NCBI GenBank assembly: GCA_021779665.1
Contig: JAJYAG010000004.1
Coordinates: 1 to 64,000, forward strand
Source: Bacteroidota bacterium
GTDB lineage: Bacteria; Bacteroidota; Bacteroidia; Bacteroidales; JAAUTT01
Length of the DNA: 64,000 bases
Reading direction: 5' to 3'
A model generated the notes under the pieces. It made no database searches, was not told the origin of the DNA, and worked only from the letters and a program-made list of their open reading frames with translations. Positions 57,125 to 64,000 of this stretch are shown one piece after another. The translations under genes and the position numbers were made by a program. Numbering within the stretch: the stretch's first letter is position 1; every line of letters starts with the position of its first letter.

Positions 57125-57406
57125 TCAGAATAGCTTATTCTGCTTCTTATTGTCTAATAGTACTTTTTGGATGTCTTCATAATCGTAATACAATGCACCG
57201 CCAATTTTCGTAAATGGAAGAACGCCATTTACACGTAAGTTTTGCAATGTGCCGGGTGAAATACTCAGGAGTTTTCGAACTTCTGGCGATTTTAACCATT
57301 TTCGGGAAGGTTGTCCGCCGTGTTCTTTTAGTAGTTTCTTAAAATCTTCAAGCAACTCAATTCTGAGTTCCCGAAGGTCATCGGTGGTTACAATTTGTGC
57401 TGGCAT
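57125..57406 (-). CDS. Excisionase-like MerR/HTH-17 DNA-binding protein
   Basis: A 93-residue protein with a helical N-terminus and an HTH-17-type DNA-binding unit: WLKSPEVRKLLSISPGTLQN, then LRVNGVLPFTKIGGALYYDY and EDIQKVL. This is the usual form of Xis-type or control proteins of Bacteroides conjugative and mobilisable elements. It lies 28 bases before the replication genes on the same strand, so excision and replication may be turned on together. An 18-bp GC palindrome is located 65 bases upstream. Confidence 0.78.
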   Translation of the reverse strand: MPAQIVTTDDLRELRIELLEDFKKLLKEHGGQPSRKWLKSPEVRKLLSISPGTLQNLRVNGVLPFTKIGGALYYDYEDIQKVLLDNKKQNKLF

Positions 57407-57470
57407 AATGATATAGTTTAAAATGATTCATTGCAAAGCAAATTAAATTGCCAACGCAAAACCAGCCACG

Positions 57471-57488
57471 GGGGCCACGTGGCCCCCT
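57471..57488. repeat. Perfect 18-bp GC-rich palindrome
   Basis: GGGGGCCACGTGGCCCCC is fully symmetric and stands out in AT-rich DNA between the divergent excisionase-like gene (57406) and the leader-controlled gene (57623). It may be an operator read by a dimer, or a structural site such as a nick or resolution site. Confidence 0.7.
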
Positions 57489-57603
57489 GTTAAACACTTG
57501 TATGTCAGTAAGAAAATTTTTAAAAATATTTTATTTGGAGGATTGTGTTCTTTAAAAAAACATAAGCATTGCTTTCAATTTATTATTTTTGTACTGATTT
57601 AAA

Positions 57604-57611
57604 TACATTTG
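57604..57611 (+). promoter_or_regulatory. TAnnTTTG-type -7 box before the leader peptide gene
   Basis: TACATTTG matches the Bacteroidetes -7 consensus TAnnTTTG exactly. No clear -33 TTTG is seen at the normal spacing. The transcript would begin close to the strong AAGGAGAGAG ribosome-binding sequence at 57612-57621. Confidence 0.45.
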
Positions 57612-57622
57612 CAAGGAGAGAG

Positions 57623-57703
57623 ATGTATTCCTATAGTAGCATTCACAAGTATCAGGTTGATTACTGGTATTTGCTATTAATTAAATTCTTATTCCAAAAA
57701 TGA
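57623..57703 (+). CDS. 26-residue leader peptide
   Basis: ATG 57623 follows an AAGGAGAGAG Shine-Dalgarno site, which is rare in this phylum. The peptide is MYSYSSIHKYQVDYWY plus a hydrophobic end (LLLIKFLFQK), unusually rich in Tyr. Its stop overlaps the start of the alpha-CTD-like gene as ATGA, so translation of the leader should drive or limit that gene. No family was recognised. Confidence 0.55.
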   Translation: MYSYSSIHKYQVDYWYLLLIKFLFQK

Positions 57704-57924
57704 CAGATAAAGATACTATCCTTTCAAAACCATTAGACCAGTTTGCGCTAAGTGACGAATTTCTTGAAATGGTTCGAATAAATAATTTTAAAAACCTTGG
57801 AGAGATTGTGACTATACCTTTGGAGCAATTATTAAAGCTACCCTATTTTGGATACAGGGTATTAACCGAATTGATTACTATCCTTAATTGCTACCATATA
57901 AAATCTCCGTTAAATGAGTTTTAG
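57700..57924 (+). CDS. Small protein resembling the RNA polymerase alpha C-terminal domain
   Basis: A 74-residue protein like the alpha-CTD helix-hairpin-helix unit: ILSKPLDQFALSDEFLEMVR (compare the PIEDLELSVR type), INNFKNLGEIVTIPLEQLLK and LPYFGYRVLTELITIL. Alpha-CTD binds UP elements and activators, so a free copy could recruit or compete at promoters. It is coupled to the leader peptide and its stop overlaps the end of the RteC-like gene, which is convergent. Function is inferred. Confidence 0.65.
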   Translation: MTDKDTILSKPLDQFALSDEFLEMVRINNFKNLGEIVTIPLEQLLKLPYFGYRVLTELITILNCYHIKSPLNEF

Positions 57925-59120
57925 AGACTCTTGTTCACTTCATTTAACATTTTAATAATTAAGTCTTTCACTGCCTTTTTAGTACCTATCTCATTGTAGT
58001 AATATTTCTTTCTAAGACTGGAATACCCAATTTTCCCTTTGGATTCAGGGGAGGTGCTATGTTCAGCAATAAGTTTTAACATTTGAGTTAAATTCTTGTC
58101 ACTTAAAATTTTACATTCTGTAAGTATTTTGAGGATATAACCAAATTTGGCAACAGAAACATTCGAATTTATTACTAATGAGTTCGATTCATTTGAATTA
58201 CCAGTGTTTGCTTGATAATTTATTTCAGGTTTAATACTTCTTTCGAGGTAACAGATTTCTTCGAGCAGCCAACTTGTAATTTTTTCTTTAATAGATTCTT
58301 CAGTAGGCTCAAGGATAATATTATTTCTCATTTGAATCTGATTTACCTGTTTTAGGTAGAAGGACAACTTTTCTATTTTTTCGTCATGAGTTTCTAATGG
58401 TATGATTATTTGCTCTATTTCGTTGATAATGTACCATAGGAATTGGTTAGAGTTGAAGTTTAATTCAACAAGTGCAATTTTAATATTTTTGACTTCCCAA
58501 TTTTCTGATTCAACAATAGGTTCGAGAGTTTTTATCATTGTATCGAAATACATTAGTTTTCGAAATGTAACGGGCTTAACTAACGGATGATGCGCAAATT
58601 CTTTAATGGGAGCAATAGCAATTTCAAGTAAAGTGGGAGGAGTTCCGGCTATAACAGATTTAAGTTTCGTTAATTGCTCTTTGAAATGAGCCGATGCAGT
58701 TCTTTTAAATGAAACGGTTGATTCGGCATCATAGTTAAAATAATCCTTAAACGTATCTGCCAGGAATCGCATCAAAGCAACAACATGACTAATCATTTGG
58801 TCTATGACTAATTGATAGTCGGTAGATTTTTTAACTATATCTTCATCAAGATAATTAAACAGCCTTTCTATTAAATGGCTTAATCTGGCTTGATGATTAT
58901 GGATATATGTAGCGGTGTGTCTTTCTTCCGAGAATGAATAGGCTGTTCCTACCATTTTCTTCTTAATAATTTCCTTTTGGGTTTTGGCAATATCTATGCA
59001 ACCCATCAGCGAACCCAATTGGTCTGGTATTGGGTTTCGCTCCGGGTTTATCTTTTCAAGCACAAGTTCATCAAGTACTTTCAGTTCATACTGCAATGAA
59101 AGATTTTTCCCATCAGACAT
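57921..59120 (-). CDS. RteC-like regulatory protein
   Basis: A 399-residue protein with the general layout of RteC: helical N-terminus with QARLSHLIERLFNYLDEDIV, a middle block SFKRTASAHFKEQLTKLKSV and a C-terminal winged-helix-like part (VAKFGYILKILTECKILSDK, YSSLRKKYYYNEIGTKKAVK). RteC controls excision of CTnDOT-type elements after tetracycline exposure. Here it stands next to integrase 2, the expected place for such a regulator. Similarity was judged by eye, so the call is moderate. Confidence 0.6.
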   Translation of the reverse strand: MSDGKNLSLQYELKVLDELVLEKINPERNPIPDQLGSLMGCIDIAKTQKEIIKKKMVGTAYSFSEERHTATYIHNHQARLSHLIERLFNYLDEDIVKKSTDYQLVIDQMISHVVALMRFLADTFKDYFNYDAESTVSFKRTASAHFKEQLTKLKSVIAGTPPTLLEIAIAPIKEFAHHPLVKPVTFRKLMYFDTMIKTLEPIVESENWEVKNIKIALVELNFNSNQFLWYIINEIEQIIIPLETHDEKIEKLSFYLKQVNQIQMRNNIILEPTEESIKEKITSWLLEEICYLERSIKPEINYQANTGNSNESNSLVINSNVSVAKFGYILKILTECKILSDKNLTQMLKLIAEHSTSPESKGKIGYSSLRKKYYYNEIGTKKAVKDLIIKMLNEVNKSL

Positions 59121-59263
59121 TGATAAATTTCATGTAATGATAGACTGCTCAAGTTTCCGTACCCTTTATTTAGTATACGTATTTAGATTGTTTGAGTTAG
59201 CAATAACATATCAATTATCATTAAAACGTCAATGCTCTGAAAACGTTACGATTAGAGATAAGT

Positions 59264-60523
59264 TTATTTCATCGCCAACGCTTTGGGTGGTGTGGTAGTT
59301 TTATTTGCCAGTCTACTACGAAGGTCACTCATATCTTCACTAACCTTTTGCTCAATTACTTTTGCATAAATCTGGGTTGTTTTGATGCTGGTATGACCCA
59401 ATAATTTTGAAACGGTTTCGATTGGAACTCCATTGGTAAGAGTTACGGTCGTTGCAAATGTATGGCGGGCAATATGGAAAGATAATGGTTTTTCAATACC
59501 ACAGAAATCAGCAATCTCTTTCAGGTAATTGTTAAGAATTTGATTTGCATAAACGGGCAAGAGTCTGCCTGTTTCCAATACCCTCGGATTGTTCTTATAT
59601 TTTTCAATAATAGCCATTGCTTGTGGCAATAAAGGCACACGAACCGGAATGTCGGTTTTATGACGACAGGTATTAATCCAGTACTCACCATCAATGCCAA
59701 GGGACATGTTTTGAGGGGTCAGTTCATAAACATCAATATAGGCTAAACCTGTATAACAACTGAACACAAACATATCTTTAGCATGTTGCAAACGAAGGGA
59801 TTTAAACTCTTTTTGTTCAATTGTAGCAAGCTCGTCTGCTGAAAGATATTGTCTGTTTGTTTTTAAGAAATTAGGCTGAAATTTTTGGAATGGGTCTCTA
59901 TCGAGCCACTCGTTTTTAATGGCAAGGTTTACCACTTTTCTTAGTCTTTCGATATGCTTCATAACTGTGTTTTGCCCACATGGCTTCTTGGGCTGGAGCG
60001 GTTTATATTCCTTCATGAATTTTTCGTACCCAACTATAAACTTATAGCTTAGCTGAGAAAGGAATAAATCAGAGGTGTGAAGAACTTCCTTGATGTAGAG
60101 TTGGAAGTATGTTTTAGTGGTGTAGTAGTTTTTCATGGTTCCCCATTCCAGGACATTTTTCATCTGCTCGTTGTGATAGTCAAACAAGCTCATTAGCGAA
60201 TGTTCCTTTTCTTCGATACCCAAATATTTATTTTTGACACCTTCAGCGGTAATCAATTGCTTTTTGAGTTGGAGATGCTGATAGCATTCTACCATTCGGC
60301 TGCGGATTTGTTCCAGGTATGTGTTCAGTGCTTTTATTTCTTCGCCTTTGCCTTTGGCCATCCCTTTGCCCTTACTCCAGTTATCTACATCAATGTCCTT
60401 TTTGATTGACACTTCAACTCTTTTTCCATCAACAGTAATTCTGGCATAGATGGGAGCTTTGCCTTTTTTTTCCTTTTGTCTTTTGAGATAAAAAACAATT
60501 CCGAACGTGTTTGTTGTTGTCAT
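59264..60523 (-). CDS. Tyrosine recombinase/integrase 2 (IntDOT-like), element-specific
   Basis: A 419-residue integrase with an Arm-binding domain, core-binding domain and catalytic domain. HIARH lies near 350, LLGHTS near 372 and the nucleophile in QIYAKV near 386, and the first catalytic Arg is again replaced (TGLAYID). It is highly similar to integrase 1, mostly in the catalytic half, while the N-terminal Arm domain differs more (IKKDIDVDNWSKGKGMAKGK). That fits the different arm sites upstream of each gene. It lies at the element's right end, 285 bases from the core, and is the likely integrase of the 54.7-kb unit. Confidence 0.93.
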   Translation of the reverse strand: MTTTNTFGIVFYLKRQKEKKGKAPIYARITVDGKRVEVSIKKDIDVDNWSKGKGMAKGKGEEIKALNTYLEQIRSRMVECYQHLQLKKQLITAEGVKNKYLGIEEKEHSLMSLFDYHNEQMKNVLEWGTMKNYYTTKTYFQLYIKEVLHTSDLFLSQLSYKFIVGYEKFMKEYKPLQPKKPCGQNTVMKHIERLRKVVNLAIKNEWLDRDPFQKFQPNFLKTNRQYLSADELATIEQKEFKSLRLQHAKDMFVFSCYTGLAYIDVYELTPQNMSLGIDGEYWINTCRHKTDIPVRVPLLPQAMAIIEKYKNNPRVLETGRLLPVYANQILNNYLKEIADFCGIEKPLSFHIARHTFATTVTLTNGVPIETVSKLLGHTSIKTTQIYAKVIEQKVSEDMSDLRSRLANKTTTPPKALAMK

Positions 60524-60565
60524 ACAAAATACGATTTAGTTGTTATTAATTCATTTTAAAAATCC

Positions 60566-60708
60566 GGTCACCTTACCATCCGAAAATGACCGATTAAAAC
60601 CTATCAAAAACACCTAAATAATATTATTCAATCAATTGTAAATAAATTACTTATGTGCTATTCGGTGACCCAAAAGTAAAATTTAATTTTGGTATCCGAA
60701 TAGGTCAC
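60566..60708. other. Arm-type GGTCACC sites upstream of integrase 2
   Basis: GGTCACC at 60566, GGTGACC (the inverse) at 60664, and GGTCAC at 60703 form a set that includes an inverted pair around AT-rich DNA. Similar placement, with the core GGTTCACC, is seen upstream of integrase 1. They are probable Int or Xis binding sites. Confidence 0.5.
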
Positions 60709-60714
60709 ATTTTG
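60691..60714 (+). repeat. Right copy of 24-bp element-end direct repeat
   Basis: GGTATCCGAATAGGTCACAT plus TTTG matches 21 of 24 bases of the copy at 6154-6177 and lies in the same orientation. It is about 94 bases inside the right junction, while the left copy is about 68 bases inside the left one. Confidence 0.7.
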
Positions 60715-60753
60715 GTTGAAAATAATTGTTTCGATTTTGTATCAGAAAATAAT

Positions 60754-60787
60754 AAAAGCCCGTAAATCATAAGATTTACGAGCTTTT
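60754..60787. terminator. Terminator hairpin beside the right junction
   Basis: The arms AAAAGCCCGTAAATC and GATTTACGAGCTTTT pair at 14 of 15 positions around an ATAA loop, with a following T-rich stretch. It is the counterpart of the hairpin at 6023-6056 and insulates the element from the host OmpA gene. Confidence 0.75.
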
Positions 60788-60795
60788 ATTTTGGG

Positions 60796-62451
60796 TTGAT
60801 ACCCATTTTGTCGGGGTATCTCGATTTGTATTTTTCGTATCCAGATTCCATAGGTGTGAAGCCATTCCCGCGCGGAGTTAATTCCCGGTATCACGAGGGA
60901 CCGGTAACATTTACACCCGGTGAGGATACCATCATTTTTACACGGAGCAATTACAGCCACCTGCGATTTGGTAAGAGCAACGACGGCATCAACAAGCTCA
61001 AGCTTTTCCAGGCACATTTGAATAAGCTCACCAATAAATGGGAAGGAGTGGAGCCGTTGCCGTTTAATTCCGATCAGTATTCGACAGGGCATCCCGCTTT
61101 GGCCGATCATGGCACTGTGCTTTATTTTGCATCGGATATGCCCGGCGGTTTTGGCGGCACCGACATTTATGTTTCGCAACTCGAAAAAGATGCCGCTGGA
61201 AAATCGCGCTGGGGAAATCCCCGGAACCTTGGTCCTGACATTAATACTCCCGGTAACGAAATGTTTCCTTTTGCCGATGAGAGCGGAAATCTGTGGTTTG
61301 CTTCCAACGGTCTGCCCGGCATGGGCGGTCTCGATGTTTTTGTTGCCTATGCCCGCAACGGAGCTCTTTCCAAACCTGTCAATCCCGGTAGTCCCATAAA
61401 CAGCCGCTTCGACGATTTTGGGATAATTACCCGCAACGGTGGCCGCGAAGGGATGATCACTTCCGACCGTTACGCCGAAGTTGGCAACGACGAAATCTAC
61501 TCTTTTACCCTTAACAGCCTTTCCATAAAAGGAAAAGTGTTTGATATTTCAAATAAACAGCCTCTCGAAAAAGCAGTTGTGCAGCTCATCGCCGGCGACG
61601 GCACTTTTGCCTCGCAAATTGAAACAGGCGCAGACGGAAGCTTCCGGTTCCCTTTGAAATTCAACAGTGACTATACTATTAAGGTAATCAAGCAAGGCTA
61701 TACTGCTGCAGAGGAAAAGATTGCCGCCGTGGGGTCAAATTCTTCCGTCCTTAGCAAGGATATAGGACTTGATAAAGCCAAAGCTGTTCTTTTGTTTGGC
61801 ACCATTGCCGATAAAAAATCGGGCGAAAAGCTCGAAGGCGTTGAGATTTATATTATCGACACCGTAAAGAAAGCCATGGTACTCGACACCACAACAACAA
61901 CCGATGGTAACTTCCGTAAAGAACTGACTACGGTGCAGATAAACGACCGTTTAGGTTACAATATCCTCCTGAACAAGAAAGGCTATCTTACAAAAAAGAT
62001 AAGCTTTAAATATACGGTTACCTCAGGCGAAATCAACCTGAACGATTTTCTGGAAGTTAACCTCGATAAAATTGATGTGGGAACCGACATTGGTAAGCTT
62101 TTGCAGATTAATCCGATTTACTTCGACCTCGGAAAGTCAACCATTCGACCCGATGCTGCTGCAGAGCTTGATAAGGTTGTACGTGCCATGCAGGATAACC
62201 CCACTTTGGTGATAGAACTCGGATCGCACTCCGACTCCCGTGGCAGCAATACCGCCAACCTGAGCCTATCCGACAAACGTGCCAAGGCTTCAGCAGAATA
62301 TATTATTTCCAAAGGAATAGACAGGAGCCGCATCTATGGTAAGGGGTATGGCGAAACCATGTTACTGAACCGCTGTGCCGATGGTGTTAAATGTTCGGAA
62401 GAGGAACATGCGGCCAACCGGAGAACCGAGTTTAAGATTGTAAAGTTATGA
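60796..62451 (+). pseudogene. 5'-truncated PorE-type OmpA/PD40 outer-membrane gene
   Basis: The open frame gives 551 residues, of which about the first 15 to 25 are probably element-derived. It has PD40/WD40-like propeller blades (GPVTFTPGEDTIIFTRSNYS, LGPDINTPGNEMFPFADESG), two carboxypeptidase-regulatory-like Ig domains at about 240-410, and a C-terminal OmpA peptidoglycan-binding domain (FDLGKSTIRPDAAAELDKVV, NLSLSDKRAKASAEYI). Full-length PorE relatives start with a lipoprotein signal and TPRs, which are missing. The 5' part is not on the left side of the element in this window. Confidence 0.75.
60808..60839. other. Attachment-like junction (right end of the element, attR)
   Basis: TTGTCGGGGT at 60808-60817 and TTTCGTA at 60833-60839, as at the left junction. 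Just after it the sequence reads as host protein (PFPRGVNSRYHEGP of the OmpA/PD40 gene). The host-element switch therefore lies within or very near these 32 bases. Confidence 0.6.
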
Positions 62452-62487
62452 GTTGGATAGTTGAAATGTTTCGAAAAAGGAGAAGGA

Positions 62488-63555
62488 TTATTTATCAGGT
62501 TTGTAATTATCTTGTATCCTTATCTTTGCAAAGCAATCCGGATAGTTATCGTTTATATAATCGATAAGCTTTTCGCGGATTGCTGTGCGAAGATCCCAGT
62601 TTTTGGAAGCGTTGGAACTACTTAACAAAATTCTGATTTCTTTGTGCCTGTCGGTAGTGTTTGTTACCTGGACGTTCTGAACGCGCTTGTCCCAGTCGGA
62701 GTTTCCTTCCAGCATTTCAGGTAAAACTTTCCGGATTTCGTTCACAGGAAAATTATAGTCTACATACAAAAAAATTGTACCTAAAATATTGGAACTGGAA
62801 CGGGTCCAGTTTTGAAATGGCTTTTCGAGAAAATAAGTTACAGGAAGGATCAAGCGACGCTCATCCCAAATTTTCACTACCACATAAGTAAGTGTTATCT
62901 CCTCAATTCTTCCCCATTCACCTTCAACAATCACAACATCATCGATTCGTATTGGCTGGGTAATGGCGATCTGGATTCCTGCAAGCATTAAACCGAGGCT
63001 TTTTTGAGCGGCAAACCCCACAACAATCCCCAATATACCTGCTGATGTTAACAGGCTTACCCCAATAGCTTTAGCCTGGTCGAATGTTAAAAGACTTATG
63101 GAGATGGCGACAATAATAATTAAAGTATTTATTATTCCCTGAAACACTTTTAATTGAGTCAGATTTTTTCGTGCCAGTAAATTATCAGCCTGCGTGATAT
63201 CGAGTTTATTTTGAAGGTAATATGCCCCTGCCTTTACAAGTTTTGTTAAAATATAGGCCACCGAAAAAATAAGAAGGATATTGTTTATTTGCGAAACATA
63301 GGTTGAAAATGCAAAACGGTTTAAAGTTGCTACGGAATAAATTTTAAATAATATCCAGAAAAGAAGCCATAAGAGCGGCAACCTGAAAAGCTCCACAATA
63401 AAATCATCGATTTTACCAGGGGTTCTGTTTACATACCTTTTCAGGCGTTTATACAGGAAGTTGGCAATAACCAGCAATATGATAAAAACAACAATGAAAA
63501 TCAGCGAGCCTGTTAAGATTACAGTTAAATCCGTGTTTTTTACAGTGTCTTCCAT
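62488..63555 (-). CDS. Mechanosensitive ion channel of the MscS family
   Basis: A 355-residue inner-membrane protein with four or five N-terminal helices and the pore-lining MscS core: SLLTSAGILGIVVGFAAQKS, then ITQPIRIDDVVIVEGEWGRI and EITLTYVVVKIWDERRLILP. It opens under membrane tension to release solutes during osmotic downshock. It is chromosomal, outside the element, and convergent with the truncated OmpA gene. Confidence 0.88.
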   Translation of the reverse strand: MEDTVKNTDLTVILTGSLIFIVVFIILLVIANFLYKRLKRYVNRTPGKIDDFIVELFRLPLLWLLFWILFKIYSVATLNRFAFSTYVSQINNILLIFSVAYILTKLVKAGAYYLQNKLDITQADNLLARKNLTQLKVFQGIINTLIIIVAISISLLTFDQAKAIGVSLLTSAGILGIVVGFAAQKSLGLMLAGIQIAITQPIRIDDVVIVEGEWGRIEEITLTYVVVKIWDERRLILPVTYFLEKPFQNWTRSSSNILGTIFLYVDYNFPVNEIRKVLPEMLEGNSDWDKRVQNVQVTNTTDRHKEIRILLSSSNASKNWDLRTAIREKLIDYINDNYPDCFAKIRIQDNYKPDK

Positions 63556-63730
63556 ACCTCAGTTATTAAATGTATCTCAAAAATTTCAGCGACCCGGCTG
63601 GCGATTTAAAAGATGGATCAGCCGTTGGGTCGGAATTGTAATTATCCGCAAATTACGCAGTTAATGTTTGATATTTTAAGTGCTGTTACAATATTAATTC
63701 TAAAAAAAGTGTGAATCCATAATTACTTAC

Positions 63731-63802
63731 GATTTGTACCATCAGTCAACAGGAAAATGCCATTCGAACCACCAAAAATGACGTAATTTTGTGGTACAAA
63801 TC
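63731..63802. promoter_or_regulatory. Inverted 11-bp arms upstream of the AraC-like gene
   Basis: GATTTGTACCA (63731-63741) and TGGTACAAATC (63792-63802) are perfect inverse copies with 50 bases between. They lie 13 bases before the AraC-like start and are likely operator sites for that regulator or a neighbouring repressor. Confidence 0.55.
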
Positions 63803-63815
63803 AATTTTAACGGCT

Positions 63816-64000
63816 ATGGTTTCCCGAAATACAAATTCACCTAAATCAAATGCCTATGCAGATTTTAAAATCTCAACCATCAATGGCTTTAACCTGCCCG
63901 AAGAAACTAATCTGAACAATAAGTTTTACACTTTTATCATTGTAAAAAGTGGCCAGGGTGCTATTAAGATTGATTTTGATGAATATGCAATCCGTAAAAA
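63816..64000 (+). CDS. AraC-type regulator, N-terminal part (cut by window edge)
   Basis: From ATG 63816 the first 61 residues are visible: a polar start and then a cupin-like segment (NNKFYTFIIVKSGQGAIKID). This is the usual sensor domain of AraC-family regulators in Bacteroidota. The DNA-binding HTH pair would lie outside the window, so the family call is provisional. Confidence 0.55.
   Translation, partial: MVSRNTNSPKSNAYADFKISTINGFNLPEETNLNNKFYTFIIVKSGQGAIKIDFDEYAIRK

Noticed and set aside
6077-60839. Integrative and conjugative element (ICE)
   Set aside because: RteC-like, excisionase-like and IntDOT-like genes suggested it, but no relaxase, coupling protein or type IV secretion gene is present in the 54.7 kb.

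Overview
The window comes from a member of the Bacteroidota, most likely the Bacteroidales/Marinilabiliales side. The signs are IntDOT-like tyrosine integrases, RteC-like and DUF4248 proteins, a PorE-type OmpA/PD40 gene, a TonB-dependent receptor of the phylum's usual type, AT-rich spacers and TAnnTTTG promoter boxes. No rRNA, tRNA or CRISPR array was found.

Layout. (1) 1-4.5 kb: the end of a thiamine operon (thiC, thiE, thi4-type thiazole synthase) behind a TPP riboswitch, then a leucine-carboxyl-methyltransferase-like enzyme, a Cys-rich metal-chelating protein and a PAS-LuxR regulator. (2) 4.5-6.1 kb: integrase 1 and an attachment-like junction. (3) About 6.08-60.84 kb: one mobile element of about 54.7 kb. 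It is framed by matching junction motifs (TTGTCGGGGT ... TTTCGTA) and a 24-bp near-direct repeat, with integrase 2 at its right end. (4) 60.8-62.5 kb: a PorE-like OmpA gene that lacks its 5' part, as if the element sits in it. Then come an MscS channel and the start of an AraC-like regulator. Integrase 1 carries the same terminator-plus-core arrangement, so two related elements may lie in tandem.

Inside the element, 6.6-24.0 kb is a tightly packed, mostly + strand module that looks viral but has no terminase, portal or tail gene. It encodes small membrane proteins, a LEA2-like lipid-anchor protein, a Cys-His-Asp transglutaminase-like protein, beta-rich small proteins, a lytic transglycosylase with a possible frameshift-made membrane tail, holin/spanin-like proteins, a histone-like protein, two DNA methyltransferases, a 1283-residue SNF2 helicase and a RadC-RecA fusion. 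A tailless or membrane-containing virus is the working guess, and it is unproven.

From 24.0 to 49.7 kb lies an unusually large arsenic/metalloid island. It holds seven ArsR regulators (one a chimera with half a thioredoxin), two arsenate reductases, Acr3, ArsM, a P1B ATPase, two ArsP-like permeases, ArsG/ArsF-type proteins, an FtsX/MacB-like ABC exporter, a DsbD/TlpA/DoxX redox relay, a TonB-dependent receptor and several tiny Cys-rich proteins. Two recurring operator dyads (ATGWYGTA-N4-TACGWCAT and TTCG-N8-CGAA) divide the island into regulons.

From 49.8 to 59.1 kb are probable maintenance, defence and replication functions. These are a candidate ADP-ribosyltransferase-like toxin-antitoxin pair, a helicase-nuclease fusion, two receiver domains with Glu in place of the phospho-acceptor Asp, an XRE repressor, a 33-bp-phased repeat array, a DnaC-like loader with its partner, an excisionase-like HTH protein, an alpha-CTD-like protein behind a 26-codon leader, and an RteC-like regulator. 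All functional calls come from motif recognition by eye; no database search was run.
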